13,115 nucleotides of DNA from contig DTYS01000009.1 of the NCBI GenBank assembly GCA_012961755.1, positions 1 to 13,115 of the forward strand, written 5' to 3'. Made by a program: the position numbers and the translations under genes. A model generated the notes under the pieces. That model saw only the letters and a program-made list of their open reading frames with translations. It was not told the DNA's origin and did not search any database. The stretch's first letter is position 1. Each line of letters begins with the position of its first letter. This document shows positions 1 to 6,826 of the stretch, piece by piece. This stretch comes from Candidatus Latescibacterota bacterium (GTDB lineage: Bacteria > Latescibacterota > 4484-107 > B68-G9).

Positions 1-1
1 G

Positions 2-310
2 GCCATGGAGGCTCTCCTCACCTACGATTGGCCCGGCAACGTGAGGGAACTGGAGAACGTTATAGAGAGGGCCCTGATACTGGCTGGGGAAGAAAGGATA
101 ACCCCTGACCTCCTCCCCTTCGGGAGGCCGAAGGCAGGAGCCAAGGTGGAGCTTCCGGACGAGGGAGTGAACTTGGAGGAGGTAGAAAGGGAACTCATAA
201 TCCAGGCCCTGGAGAAGACGGGATGGAACAAGGCTAAGGCAGCTAAACTCTTAGGAATAAGCCGAAGGAGGCTGTACTCACGGATGGAGGCCCTGGGGAT
301 AAAGAGGTGA
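2..310 (+). CDS. Sigma-54-dependent transcriptional activator (NtrC family), C-terminal part
   Basis: The gene runs in from the left edge; only about 102 C-terminal residues are present and the frame is open to base 2. The fragment opens with WPGNVREL, the conserved block at the end of the AAA+ domain of sigma-54 enhancer-binding proteins, followed by ENVIERALILA. After a linker comes a Fis-type helix-turn-helix: LIIQALEKTGWNKAKAAKLLGISRR-type spacing, ending RLYSRMEALGI, in the last 40 residues. By family knowledge such proteins hydrolyse ATP to remodel sigma-54 RNA polymerase and bind upstream enhancers through the Fis domain. The receiver or sensor domain that would name its signal lies outside the window. 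The stop overlaps the next start (GTGA, 307-310), so the two are probably co-translated. I see no convincing -24/-12 promoter in the window, so its targets are unknown. Confidence 0.93.
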   Translation, partial: AMEALLTYDWPGNVRELENVIERALILAGEERITPDLLPFGRPKAGAKVELPDEGVNLEEVERELIIQALEKTGWNKAKAAKLLGISRRRLYSRMEALGIKR

Positions 311-813
311 GCATCGCCGAGAAGCTGGGAATAGCCGTTGCTAAGTGGCGCCTCCGGAAGGTCGGGCAGGAGAGCTTCAACCTGCACGAGGTCCTGAGCT
401 CCGTGTGTAGGGTCCTCATCGTCCTCCCCCCCGGGGACCTGACGGTGGAGGAGCTGGACCTCCTCGTATCCCCTCTCTCACCCGAGGGGGTCACCCTGCT
501 TTGCGTGGGAAGACCATCGATCCCCGTGGACGGCTGGGAGGTCATGGAGCTTTCGCACGAGGACCTCACCCTCCTGCGTCTCCCCAAGAAGGAGGTCCTG
601 AAGGAATTCGGAGGTTACGACCTCGCCGTGGACCTCCACCTCCCCTACTTCCTCCCGTCGGCCTACATCTGCGGTGCGAGCGGCGCCTCCCTCAGGGTCA
701 GCACGGACCCCGAGGCCCCTTTCCCCTTCTTCAACCTCCGATACTCCACCAGGGCGGTATCCCTCGGGGGTAGGTGCTGCTCCTTAGGGAAGCTTTTCAG
801 CTCGTCGGCTTAG
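307..813 (+). CDS. Hypothetical protein resembling part of a family 9 glycosyltransferase (heptosyltransferase-like)
   Basis: This is a 168-residue protein starting with GTG. The start overlaps the activator's stop by 4 bp (GTGA), a classic translational-coupling arrangement, which is why I chose it. I cannot assign a family firmly. Residues 34-43 (CRVLIVLPPG) look like the first beta strand of a GT-B fold, and 103-131 (GYDLAVDLHL ... ICGASGASLRV) resemble the 'YD.aIDL ... sGa..Rig' segment of family 9 glycosyltransferases. The downstream nucleotide-sugar-binding Rossmann half of those enzymes is missing: full GT9 proteins are about 330-360 residues. It is therefore either a degenerate, non-catalytic GT9-like protein or an unrelated family. 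The tail carries a Cys pair (RCCSLGK, 156-162) and is Ser-rich. No signal peptide or membrane segment is visible. Its last 17 bp overlap the convergent dppA-like gene. Confidence 0.75.
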   Translation: MSIAEKLGIAVAKWRLRKVGQESFNLHEVLSSVCRVLIVLPPGDLTVEELDLLVSPLSPEGVTLLCVGRPSIPVDGWEVMELSHEDLTLLRLPKKEVLKEFGGYDLAVDLHLPYFLPSAYICGASGASLRVSTDPEAPFPFFNLRYSTRAVSLGGRCCSLGKLFSSSA

Positions 814-1618
814 GATTGTAGGGCATGTTCATGAGGGCTATGAAGCTTTCCGGGTGGCTTTCGACCGAGAGGGTGGGCCACGGTTGGCCCTCATAGGGAC
901 GGAACTTCGTCACCCTCTCGTACGGCGGGTCCATCCTCACCAGGCCGAAGTCCTCGCTCATAGCCCTCCTCACGGCCTTCTCTGTTCCTTCCCTTATCTT
1001 CTTACAGGCTTCTTTGGGGGAGAGGTGCACCGCGGAGTAGTTCCTGCGCATGTACTCCTCCGCCGTGCACTCATCCCCCCTTCCGGGGGTCAGACCCCTC
1101 TTCACGGATACGGCCTCTATGCCTGGGACCAGCTCCCTGGCCTCCTTTGTGAAGGCCTCGTCTCCTGCACCGAATATGCATCTTATCCCCAGCTCCCCCG
1201 CACAGAAAGCGAACTGGCCGAACTCCCCTATGGACATCCCGTTGACCGAAAGGTCCAGGTAACGGAAGCTCTGGGTGTGGGCTAGATGAGCAAACTCGCT
1301 TCCGGCCTTCGCGTGCTGCCCGACCCACGCCACAGCATCGTACGAACCGTCCAGTTCCAACGGCCACCCCCTCGGCCAACCCCTCAAAAGCTCCGCCCTC
1401 GGGTCCAAGAGCTTGGGGGAGATCGCCCCAGGTCCATGACCGTCCGCAACCGTCACATGGGTAGCACCGCCGGCGAAGAAACCGTCTATCGCTGCGTTCA
1501 CCTCCTCGGTCAGGAACTCCTTAGCGAGCTCGTAGTACCTGGACTCCGGCCTGCACCAGTTCTCGAAGTCGATCACCCCTGCGACCCCCTCCAGGTCGGT
1601 CATCAGGTAGATCCTCAT
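797..1618 (-). CDS. dppA: D-aminopeptidase DppA-like, peptidase family M55
   Basis: This 273-residue protein matches the length of Bacillus DppA (about 274), a decameric zinc D-aminopeptidase that releases N-terminal D-alanine from D-Ala peptides. The expected zinc ligands are all present at family positions: D8 and E10 in TDLEG, H61 in ADGHG, H102 in GQHA, and E132 in SIGE. H114 in LAHT is also conserved in the family. There is no signal peptide, so it should act in the cytoplasm. The ATG is preceded by a strong AGGAGGGGA ribosome binding site. It is the last gene of the minus-strand array, 77 bp after the amidohydrolase, the largest clean gap in the cluster. Its 3' end overlaps the convergent + strand gene by 17 bp, leaving no room for a simple terminator. 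Family is certain; the substrate (D-Ala dipeptide or another short peptide) is inferred. Confidence 0.93.
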   Translation of the reverse strand: MRIYLMTDLEGVAGVIDFENWCRPESRYYELAKEFLTEEVNAAIDGFFAGGATHVTVADGHGPGAISPKLLDPRAELLRGWPRGWPLELDGSYDAVAWVGQHAKAGSEFAHLAHTQSFRYLDLSVNGMSIGEFGQFAFCAGELGIRCIFGAGDEAFTKEARELVPGIEAVSVKRGLTPGRGDECTAEEYMRRNYSAVHLSPKEACKKIREGTEKAVRRAMSEDFGLVRMDPPYERVTKFRPYEGQPWPTLSVESHPESFIALMNMPYNPKPTS

Positions 1619-1666
1619 CTTCCCCTCCTATCTCTTGCCGGTCCAAATTATCGTTCAGGCCCCTGG

Positions 1667-1676
1667 AGGTATACCT
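1667..1676. other. Perfect 10-bp palindrome AGGTATACCT in the gap upstream of the dppA-like gene
   Basis: AGGTATACCT reads identically on both strands and lies about 50 nt upstream of the M55 peptidase start, in the 77-bp gap after the amidohydrolase. On the minus strand a GATAAT hexamer (1652 to 1647) could act as a -10 element about 29 nt before the start codon, but no good -35 is found 17 bp before it. The palindrome could be an operator half-site or chance; there is no second copy nearby. Confidence 0.2.
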
Positions 1677-1695
1677 TCTACCCTCATAGCGAGTT

Positions 1696-2574
1696 TCACT
1701 CTAATTCCAACAACTTTATTGCGTTCTCCCTTGCGACCTTCCAGAACACCTCTTCGCTGACCTTGCCGGACTTCTTCAGGTCCAATAAGAAATCCGCCAA
1801 AGGAGTGGGCGTATCAGGGGCGCAGATGTCGGTCCCGAAGAGGAGCCTGTCCTGGAACTCGTTGAGGAACTGCACTGCATATTCGGGGTCCCTGGCGAGG
1901 GCGTTGTAGCCACTATACGCCGAAAGGTCCCCGTAGAGGTTCGGATATCTGCGCATGAGCTTGGGCACTACGCCCTCCTCCTTGATGGGATACTTAGGAT
2001 ACCCGTACCTATCCGCAGGGGTCTCGAGCTTGCCTATCTCAGCCCAGAAGGGCTGTGAATGACCTAAGAACTTAAGCTTTGGGAACATTTGAAGGCACCT
2101 CTCGAGCTGGGGAAGCCCTGGGTCGTCGTAAAGGCCGTACGTTCCCCCTATCTGCGGGGCTATGTGAAAGATCAAAGGGAAGCCCACATTCTGCACGTGC
2201 TTAAAGAGATTGAGGACCAAAGGATCTAAGAACGGCATGTTGGGGCATACCTCACCTATCCCTTTACAACCCATTTTCTTGTAAAATTCAAGTATCTCCC
2301 CTAAGGGCGCGTCCGGGGAGTTCGTCATGGCCCTGGGGTCCACGTTGCAGAAGGGCACGAACCTATCGGGGTACCTTTGGGCTATATCTATAACTTCCTC
2401 GTTGGACTGGGGTACGTAGGTACACTCCGGGTTGACCCCGGGAAGCAACACCGCCTTCTCCACCCCTAGCCCGTCGTACCTTTCAAGGAGCTGCTCCGGC
2501 GTCACGTACGATTGTTTTCCGCCGCGAGGAGGCCCCGGGGTCTTCCTCACATGCACGTGTATGTCTACGAACAT
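1696..2574 (-). CDS. Amidohydrolase-2 family metal-dependent hydrolase (TIM barrel)
   Basis: This is a 292-residue, complete protein of the amidohydrolase-2 group, which includes ACMSD-type decarboxylases and 2-pyrone-4,6-dicarboxylate lactonase-like hydrolases. Metal-site motifs appear in the expected order around the barrel: HVH at 6-8 (DIHVHV), H137 in LIFHIAP, H172 in FLGHS, and D249 in LLFGTDI. E108 in GIGEV sits where an additional strand-end residue is expected. Residues 54-80 (VPQSNEEVIDIAQRYPDRFV) are typical of the family's first helix-loop. No secretion signal is present. The ATG follows a strong GAGGAGGGG site that includes the TGA stop of the upstream phosphoesterase-PHP gene only 9 bp away, so the two are probably translated together. 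The family is clear but these motifs do not identify the substrate; the enzyme could be a lactonase, decarboxylase or amide hydrolase. Confidence 0.93.
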   Translation of the reverse strand: MFVDIHVHVRKTPGPPRGGKQSYVTPEQLLERYDGLGVEKAVLLPGVNPECTYVPQSNEEVIDIAQRYPDRFVPFCNVDPRAMTNSPDAPLGEILEFYKKMGCKGIGEVCPNMPFLDPLVLNLFKHVQNVGFPLIFHIAPQIGGTYGLYDDPGLPQLERCLQMFPKLKFLGHSQPFWAEIGKLETPADRYGYPKYPIKEEGVVPKLMRRYPNLYGDLSAYSGYNALARDPEYAVQFLNEFQDRLLFGTDICAPDTPTPLADFLLDLKKSGKVSEEVFWKVARENAIKLLELE

Positions 2575-2583
2575 GACCCCTCC

Positions 2584-4050
2584 TCACGGAAAGAAGAGCA
2601 CTTCCTTCATGTCGTCGCCCTCGAGCCCGAGCCTCCTGAGGAACTCTAAATGTGGGGCGAAATCCCCCACCTCATATAGGTCGTGGGCGTCGCTCCCCAA
2701 CGCCACCTTCACCCCCTCCTCAAGGCAGGTCTCGAAGAAGTCGGGGTCCGGCTCGTTGGTGTGGAAGTTGAGCTCAGCTGCCACACCGTAGTCCTTCAGC
2801 AACCTGGCTATGGGACGGAACAGGCACCTCGGGACCTCCATCCCGTTCCTCCTGAAGAAGCGGAAGGGATGGGCTAAGACCCTGACACCGTTCTTAAGGA
2901 GGCTTTCCGTGACCTCCATGAAGCCCCTCTCCTCGTCCTTAGAATGCACCTGAGGGAGCTTATGTACGGCTCCCACGAGCAGGTCCCAGCCATCGGCGTC
3001 CTCCTCCAGGAGGCTCAGGTTTCCGTACCTATCGATTTCGACCTCCAGGCCGAGCTTGACGAAGGAGGAACGGAGCTCCTCCATCTCCTTCCGGTACACC
3101 CTCATGCGGTCCTTGCCCTCATTCCTGTACCTGCGCAGGAGGTGGGGTTCCTCCATGAACCTTCCGGACCAGTAATCCTCCGAGGACACGTAGAGCTGTC
3201 CTGCGTGCTCCGTGAACATGATCCCAGAAAGCCCGAACTTCTCTGCCCTCTCCATCGCCCCTGAAGTTGTCACCGTAGAGGCACAGTAGGCGTAGTGGGT
3301 ATGGACGTGGACATCTACGAGGGAAGGTTCCTCGGGGAGCTTGAGGGCCTCCTCCCGGACCGAGACATCCCTCCCCCTGAGGGTTATCCTCAGGAACCTG
3401 AACGGTTCCTCGCAGAGTGCCGGACATACGACGTACCCCACGCCGTCTGCATAGGTAAGCTCGTGTCCCCTGTGCAGGTGTCCGCTTATAGAAAGCACCA
3501 CCCCACTTTCGGAGTAGGCCTTCATCACCTCCCGGAAGTTAGTGAGGTTGTATGGATATGTGCTCTCTATAGGAGGATAGACCGGATTGTGCTGGAGGGC
3601 CACGATGGGGACACCAGGATGTGAGGATGCTACGTCACTTACGAGCTTCAACCCATCCCCGGACCTCTCCGCCCTGTCCTGCGGATCGTACCAGTCCACG
3701 AAGGTAAGGAGCAAGTATCCCTCGAACTCGTGGACTCCCGGACGGTCCCCGAACGTGCTAAGGAGACGGTCCGGGTCGCCGTCGTGGTTTCCGGGGACCA
3801 CGATCACGGGGAAGCTCAGGCCCTCGAGCTCCTCCCTCAGGGCCTCGAGGTCCTCCTCGGCCCCCGGCGCTTCCCCGTCGTCCACAAGGTCGCCCATGAG
3901 GACCAGGACGTCGGGAGGGGAGGACAGCTCGAGCCTCCTCAACGCACGCCGAAGTAGCTCATTGCCGAGGTGGGCGTTCCTCTCCAGGATCGGACATGTA
4001 CGCTTAGCCCTTCCAACATAGTGCAGGTCGGCCACCACCACGAGATCCAA
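2584..4050 (-). CDS. Fusion of calcineurin-like metallophosphoesterase and PHP-domain phosphoesterase
   Basis: This 488-residue protein has two complete metal-hydrolase domains in one frame. Residues 1-230 form a calcineurin-like phosphoesterase: ADLH (D8, H10), GDLVDDGE (D54), GNHDGD (N88, H89), QHNP (H154) and SGHLH (H191, H193). Residues 244-488 form a PHP domain: DVHVHTH (H248, H250), FTEHAG (H282), EVEID (E336/E338), GAVHK (H363), LAHPFR (H394) and GSDAHD (D454, H456). All metal ligands expected for both folds appear present. The longest frame begins at a GTG at 4068, but GGGAGGG at 4056-4062 lies 5 nt before a TTG at 4050 and would sit inside the coding sequence of the longer form, so I use the TTG. 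It begins 25 bp after the sulfatase stop and ends 9 bp before the amidohydrolase. The substrate is unknown; a phosphodiester or phosphomonoester is likely for the N-terminal half. No signal peptide is present. Confidence 0.9.
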   Translation of the reverse strand: MDLVVVADLHYVGRAKRTCPILERNAHLGNELLRRALRRLELSSPPDVLVLMGDLVDDGEAPGAEEDLEALREELEGLSFPVIVVPGNHDGDPDRLLSTFGDRPGVHEFEGYLLLTFVDWYDPQDRAERSGDGLKLVSDVASSHPGVPIVALQHNPVYPPIESTYPYNLTNFREVMKAYSESGVVLSISGHLHRGHELTYADGVGYVVCPALCEEPFRFLRITLRGRDVSVREEALKLPEEPSLVDVHVHTHYAYCASTVTTSGAMERAEKFGLSGIMFTEHAGQLYVSSEDYWSGRFMEEPHLLRRYRNEGKDRMRVYRKEMEELRSSFVKLGLEVEIDRYGNLSLLEEDADGWDLLVGAVHKLPQVHSKDEERGFMEVTESLLKNGVRVLAHPFRFFRRNGMEVPRCLFRPIARLLKDYGVAAELNFHTNEPDPDFFETCLEEGVKVALGSDAHDLYEVGDFAPHLEFLRRLGLEGDDMKEVLFFP

Positions 4051-4055
4051 GCTAT

Positions 4056-4062
4056 CCCTCCC
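4056..4062 (-). promoter_or_regulatory. Ribosome binding site GGGAGGG deciding the TTG start of the phosphoesterase-PHP gene
   Basis: GGGAGGG on the minus strand is followed by 5 nt (ATAGC) and then TTG at 4050. The alternative upstream GTG at 4068 has only AT-rich sequence (TAATATAGAT) before it and no purine-rich site. The core motif ADLH then begins 6 residues after the TTG, typical for the phosphoesterase family. Confidence 0.6.
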
Positions 4063-4075
4063 GTTCACATCTATA

Positions 4076-5377
4076 TTACGGGATAACCTTTACGGGCTCC
4101 CTCGGCGACAGGTCATCGGGGTCGTTGACCCTCGCACCCGAGGGTGCGGGGACGGGCCCCTCGAGCAGGGGGTCGTCGGTCTCCCTCATCCACCTCTCCA
4201 ACCGGCTCCTCATCTCCTCCAGGACGCCCCTCACAGAAGGGTCCCCGACCAGGTTGTTCGCCTCGTTGGGATCGAAGGCAAGGTCGTAGAGCTGTTCCTG
4301 AGCTATACTTCTTTCCCTCCAACCGTGCTCGAGCCACACTTCCTTGCTAAGGCCGTCGTCGCAGTTGGGAAGCACCGGACGGGTCCTGCCGTCGTACCTA
4401 CGGATGTACTTCCACCTCTCCGTCCTCACGCACCTCATGGGCTCGTAGGCTGCGTGGTAGTTGACCTCGGCGAATATCTCCTCCCTCGTCCTCTCCACCT
4501 CGCCCCTTACGAGGGGCATGATGGACCTACCCTGTAGCCAGTCAGGAGGGTCTATGCCTAAGAGCTCGCAGATGGTCGGGAAGATGTCCACGTGCGAGAC
4601 CATAGCGTCCACGACCTTCCCCCCCGAGAACCCTCCCGGCCCTTTGATTATCAGCATCACCCCTATGCCGTGGTCGGTGAGGTTGCACTTCATTCCTGGG
4701 AAGGCTATCCCGTGGTCCGTCGTGCAGATGACCAGGGTCCTGTCCGCGAGCCCCGCGTCCTCGAGGGCGTCCAACACCGTCCCCATCCCCCAGTCCAGGA
4801 CCCTCGCGCTCGCCTTGAAGGCGGCCATGTCCTTCCTCGTCTCGGGGGTGTCCGGTATGGGATGGGGAGGGAGACAGTACCTCGGATCCTCGGCCGGGCC
4901 GGGCTCGTGGAAATCCCTGTGGGTCTCCTGGAAGCCGACCGAGAGGAAGAACGGCTCCCCCGGCCTTCCCTTCAGGAACTTCGCAGCAGATGGTGCCACA
5001 TGCTCGGCCTTAGCGCTCTCCAGGGGGACCACCTCGTCGTACCCTATGATCTCGGTGGCCTTGGCTACATGCTGCACACCTACGAGCGTCGATGTGTACC
5101 CGACCTTACGGAGGGTATGGATTATATGTCGTCCGTAATCCCTGAGCGAGAACCCCCTGTGGGCGAGTCCCAGCATCCCGCAACTGTGGGGGTACTGCCC
5201 GGTCAGGAGGCTCGCCCTGCTCGGCGAGCAGGTAGGTGCCGGGCAGAAGGCCCTCCTGAAGAGCACCCCCTCCTCGGCCAGCTTCTGAACGTTGGGCGTG
5301 GACACGGCATGTCCGTACGGCTGCACGTAGCGACCCGTGTCGTGGGAGTGGATGTAGAGGATGTTAGGTCGGTCCAT
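4076..5377 (-). CDS. Sulfatase, N-sulfoglucosamine sulfohydrolase (SGSH)-like
   Basis: This 433-residue family S1 sulfatase has the signature CSPSRASLLTG at 50-60; Cys50 is the residue that a maturase converts to formylglycine. The surrounding sequence (TPNV at 27-30, GQYPHSCGMLG at 60-70) is close to the heparan N-sulfatase (SGSH) branch rather than to arylsulfatases. Other family landmarks are H103 (VQHV), H153 (QETH), the metal-site TTDHG (D221, H222) and K230. The usual C-terminal subdomain (ELLGIDPPDW, LYDLAFDPNEANNL) is present. There is no N-terminal signal peptide or lipobox: the first residues MDRPNILYIH go directly into the first strand, so the enzyme appears cytoplasmic. The ATG has a GAGGAGG site 4-5 nt upstream. 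No formylglycine-generating enzyme or radical-SAM maturase is encoded here. Desulfation of an N- or O-sulfated sugar is likely; the exact substrate is inferred. Confidence 0.94.
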   Translation of the reverse strand: MDRPNILYIHSHDTGRYVQPYGHAVSTPNVQKLAEEGVLFRRAFCPAPTCSPSRASLLTGQYPHSCGMLGLAHRGFSLRDYGRHIIHTLRKVGYTSTLVGVQHVAKATEIIGYDEVVPLESAKAEHVAPSAAKFLKGRPGEPFFLSVGFQETHRDFHEPGPAEDPRYCLPPHPIPDTPETRKDMAAFKASARVLDWGMGTVLDALEDAGLADRTLVICTTDHGIAFPGMKCNLTDHGIGVMLIIKGPGGFSGGKVVDAMVSHVDIFPTICELLGIDPPDWLQGRSIMPLVRGEVERTREEIFAEVNYHAAYEPMRCVRTERWKYIRRYDGRTRPVLPNCDDGLSKEVWLEHGWRERSIAQEQLYDLAFDPNEANNLVGDPSVRGVLEEMRSRLERWMRETDDPLLEGPVPAPSGARVNDPDDLSPREPVKVIP

Positions 5378-5401
5378 AGGTCCTCCTCGGAGTTCGGCCT
5401 T

Positions 5402-5581
5402 TCATCTTGATACTTCGACCATCCCGCAGTGCACCTGTAGAGGGCCGACGATCACGATCCCATACAGCTCCTCCTCGAGCATCCCGAGACGCCCCCATAT
5501 CGGTCCCCACGAGCCCGGCATCCAACTTCAGGGCGTCGGCTACAACTTCGTCCCCCCGCCCGGTGTCCGCGGTGGCTTTAC
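5402..5581 (-). pseudogene. Possible frameshifted short coding remnant between sialidase and sulfatase
   Basis: The 204-bp gap between the sialidase stop and the sulfatase start looks coding rather than non-coding. One minus-strand frame reads protein-like sequence (GDEVVADALKLDAGLVGTD) up to a run of five G (5496 to 5492). From that point a different frame takes over (RLGMLEEELYGIVIVGPLQV onwards) and ends at TGA, 5402-5404. Removing one G from the run joins the two into a single chain of about 58 residues. The stop falls 24 nt before the sulfatase start, normal spacing for this cluster. No clear start codon with a ribosome binding site is visible for the joined frame. Without a frameshift, the intact part is a 39-residue ORF from ATG at 5521 to 5402. 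I do not recognise the family. It may be a decayed gene, a sequencing or assembly error, or chance. Confidence 0.3.
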
Positions 5582-6826
5582 CTAAAGCCTTTCTAAGGGG
5601 ACCCTCTTTCCCAGAAGGAAGAACTTCCTGTCGGGGTACCAGAGCACTGGCTCCCCCTCCACGAACGTCAGGCTCGCATACATCGCAAGGTCGCACCTTC
5701 CCCTCCCGTATCCTAGGGGCACTCCGTCGTTGTCCATGAGGAGCACCGGCTCGGAGAACCATACGGGCTGTTCGGCGTCGGGTCGATATTCCCCGAAGGA
5801 AATGTATATGGGGCGACGGTGGTAAAGGGTATCCCTCGGTCCCCATCTCTGGAAGTGGCCGTCGTGGTCGTGGTGGAGCAATATGTACCTCCCGTCCCCC
5901 ACCTCGTAGATAGGACATGGGCTGCAGGGATGGAGGACCGGAGGGCCTCCATCGTAACGCCTGAGGGGCCTGGGCTCCGTCCACGTCCTTCCCGCATCCT
6001 CGGACACGGTGTAATACGGGCTCCCAACCGTGGTCCGCATGACGCAGAAGAGCCTCCCGTCCGGAAGAGGGACCAAGCTCGGCTCCTGTGCGACGCTCAC
6101 CTCCGGATGTCCTACGAGGCCCACCCTCAGGGCCTGGTCGTCTCCTGCGAAGTACGATATCCGTAGGTCCTTCGGCTCGGGGTCATCATCGACGTTCTCG
6201 AACCTCATGAACTCCACCACGGACTCGTGCGCCCACCAGACGTCCATCGGGGGTTCGTGGCGCACCGCAGGGCTCACCCACCTCGTGAATCCTACGAAGT
6301 ACTTCCCATCTGAGAGCCTCTTCGGCCTCTGCCAGACTATCCAGTTCGCTGGCACGGAAGGGTCCGGGTTGTCCCACTTGCTGCGGGACATGGGTACGAT
6401 CTGCTCCTCGGACCAAGTCCTCCCCCCATCGTCACTGTATATCCCCGCCATGAGGCCGGTCGTGTGGGTGAAGACGTCGTTTATGCCCGTATGTCTGCTG
6501 TAGAGCACGTAGATCCTGCCCGAACTGGAGACCATCGGGAACCCCCAGCTCGCTATGTGGCCCTTGAATTCCGGCGGAGCAGGTCCGGCTATCACCTCGG
6601 GGGGAGCCCAGGTCCTACCTCCATCCCTGCTCTCGGAGAAGACGATCCTCTGGTCGGACATGCCCTCGTAGGTACTCTGCGTCCAGACCGCCATGAGCGA
6701 GCCGTCGGGACCGTGGAAGACCAGAAAGTGCTCGTTTCCGGTATCGTGCGTGGAGCCGTCCGTGCTCCTGGGAACGTAGACTACGTAGTCCGGCTCCGTC
6801 CGCCCGAGTTCCCGCCTTAGGTCCAT
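5582..6826 (-). CDS. Sialidase/BNR-repeat (six-bladed beta-propeller fold) protein
   Basis: This 414-residue protein has three Asp-box repeats at spacings typical of the sialidase superfamily: SRDGGRTW (66-73), SDDGGRTW (131-138) and SEDAGRTW (275-282). A degenerate FxEPVLLMDNDG segment lies near the C-terminus. These motifs mark a sialidase-type six-bladed propeller, as in GH33 and related exo-acting families. I do not see the N-terminal R-I-P motif of true GH33 sialidases, so the substrate may not be sialic acid; many such proteins in environmental genomes are uncharacterised. No signal peptide is visible (MDLRRELGRTEPDYVVYV). The ATG is preceded by AGGAGAGGGG and overlaps the end of the upstream Gfo/Idh/MocA gene by 10 bp, indicating translational coupling. 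Pairing with a sugar dehydrogenase upstream and a sulfatase downstream suggests a glycan-catabolic role. Confidence 0.88.
   Translation of the reverse strand: MDLRRELGRTEPDYVVYVPRSTDGSTHDTGNEHFLVFHGPDGSLMAVWTQSTYEGMSDQRIVFSESRDGGRTWAPPEVIAGPAPPEFKGHIASWGFPMVSSSGRIYVLYSRHTGINDVFTHTTGLMAGIYSDDGGRTWSEEQIVPMSRSKWDNPDPSVPANWIVWQRPKRLSDGKYFVGFTRWVSPAVRHEPPMDVWWAHESVVEFMRFENVDDDPEPKDLRISYFAGDDQALRVGLVGHPEVSVAQEPSLVPLPDGRLFCVMRTTVGSPYYTVSEDAGRTWTEPRPLRRYDGGPPVLHPCSPCPIYEVGDGRYILLHHDHDGHFQRWGPRDTLYHRRPIYISFGEYRPDAEQPVWFSEPVLLMDNDGVPLGYGRGRCDLAMYASLTFVEGEPVLWYPDRKFFLLGKRVPLERL

Noticed and set aside
4066..4068. GTG at 4068 as start of the phosphoesterase-PHP fusion
   Set aside because: There is no purine-rich site before it, while a GGGAGGG site 5 nt before TTG 4050 would otherwise be coding. 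Both starts leave the domains unchanged.
4592..5410. Long open frame on the + strand (272 codons) opposite the sulfatase
   Set aside because: It is antisense to an intact sulfatase with all motifs, and its composition is again skewed with no recognisable domain.
5364..5984. 206-codon minus-strand frame crossing the sialidase end, the gap and the sulfatase start
   Set aside because: Most of it is an Arg/Pro-rich shadow of the sialidase. Only the portion inside the gap looks protein-like, and that part is reported separately as a possible remnant.
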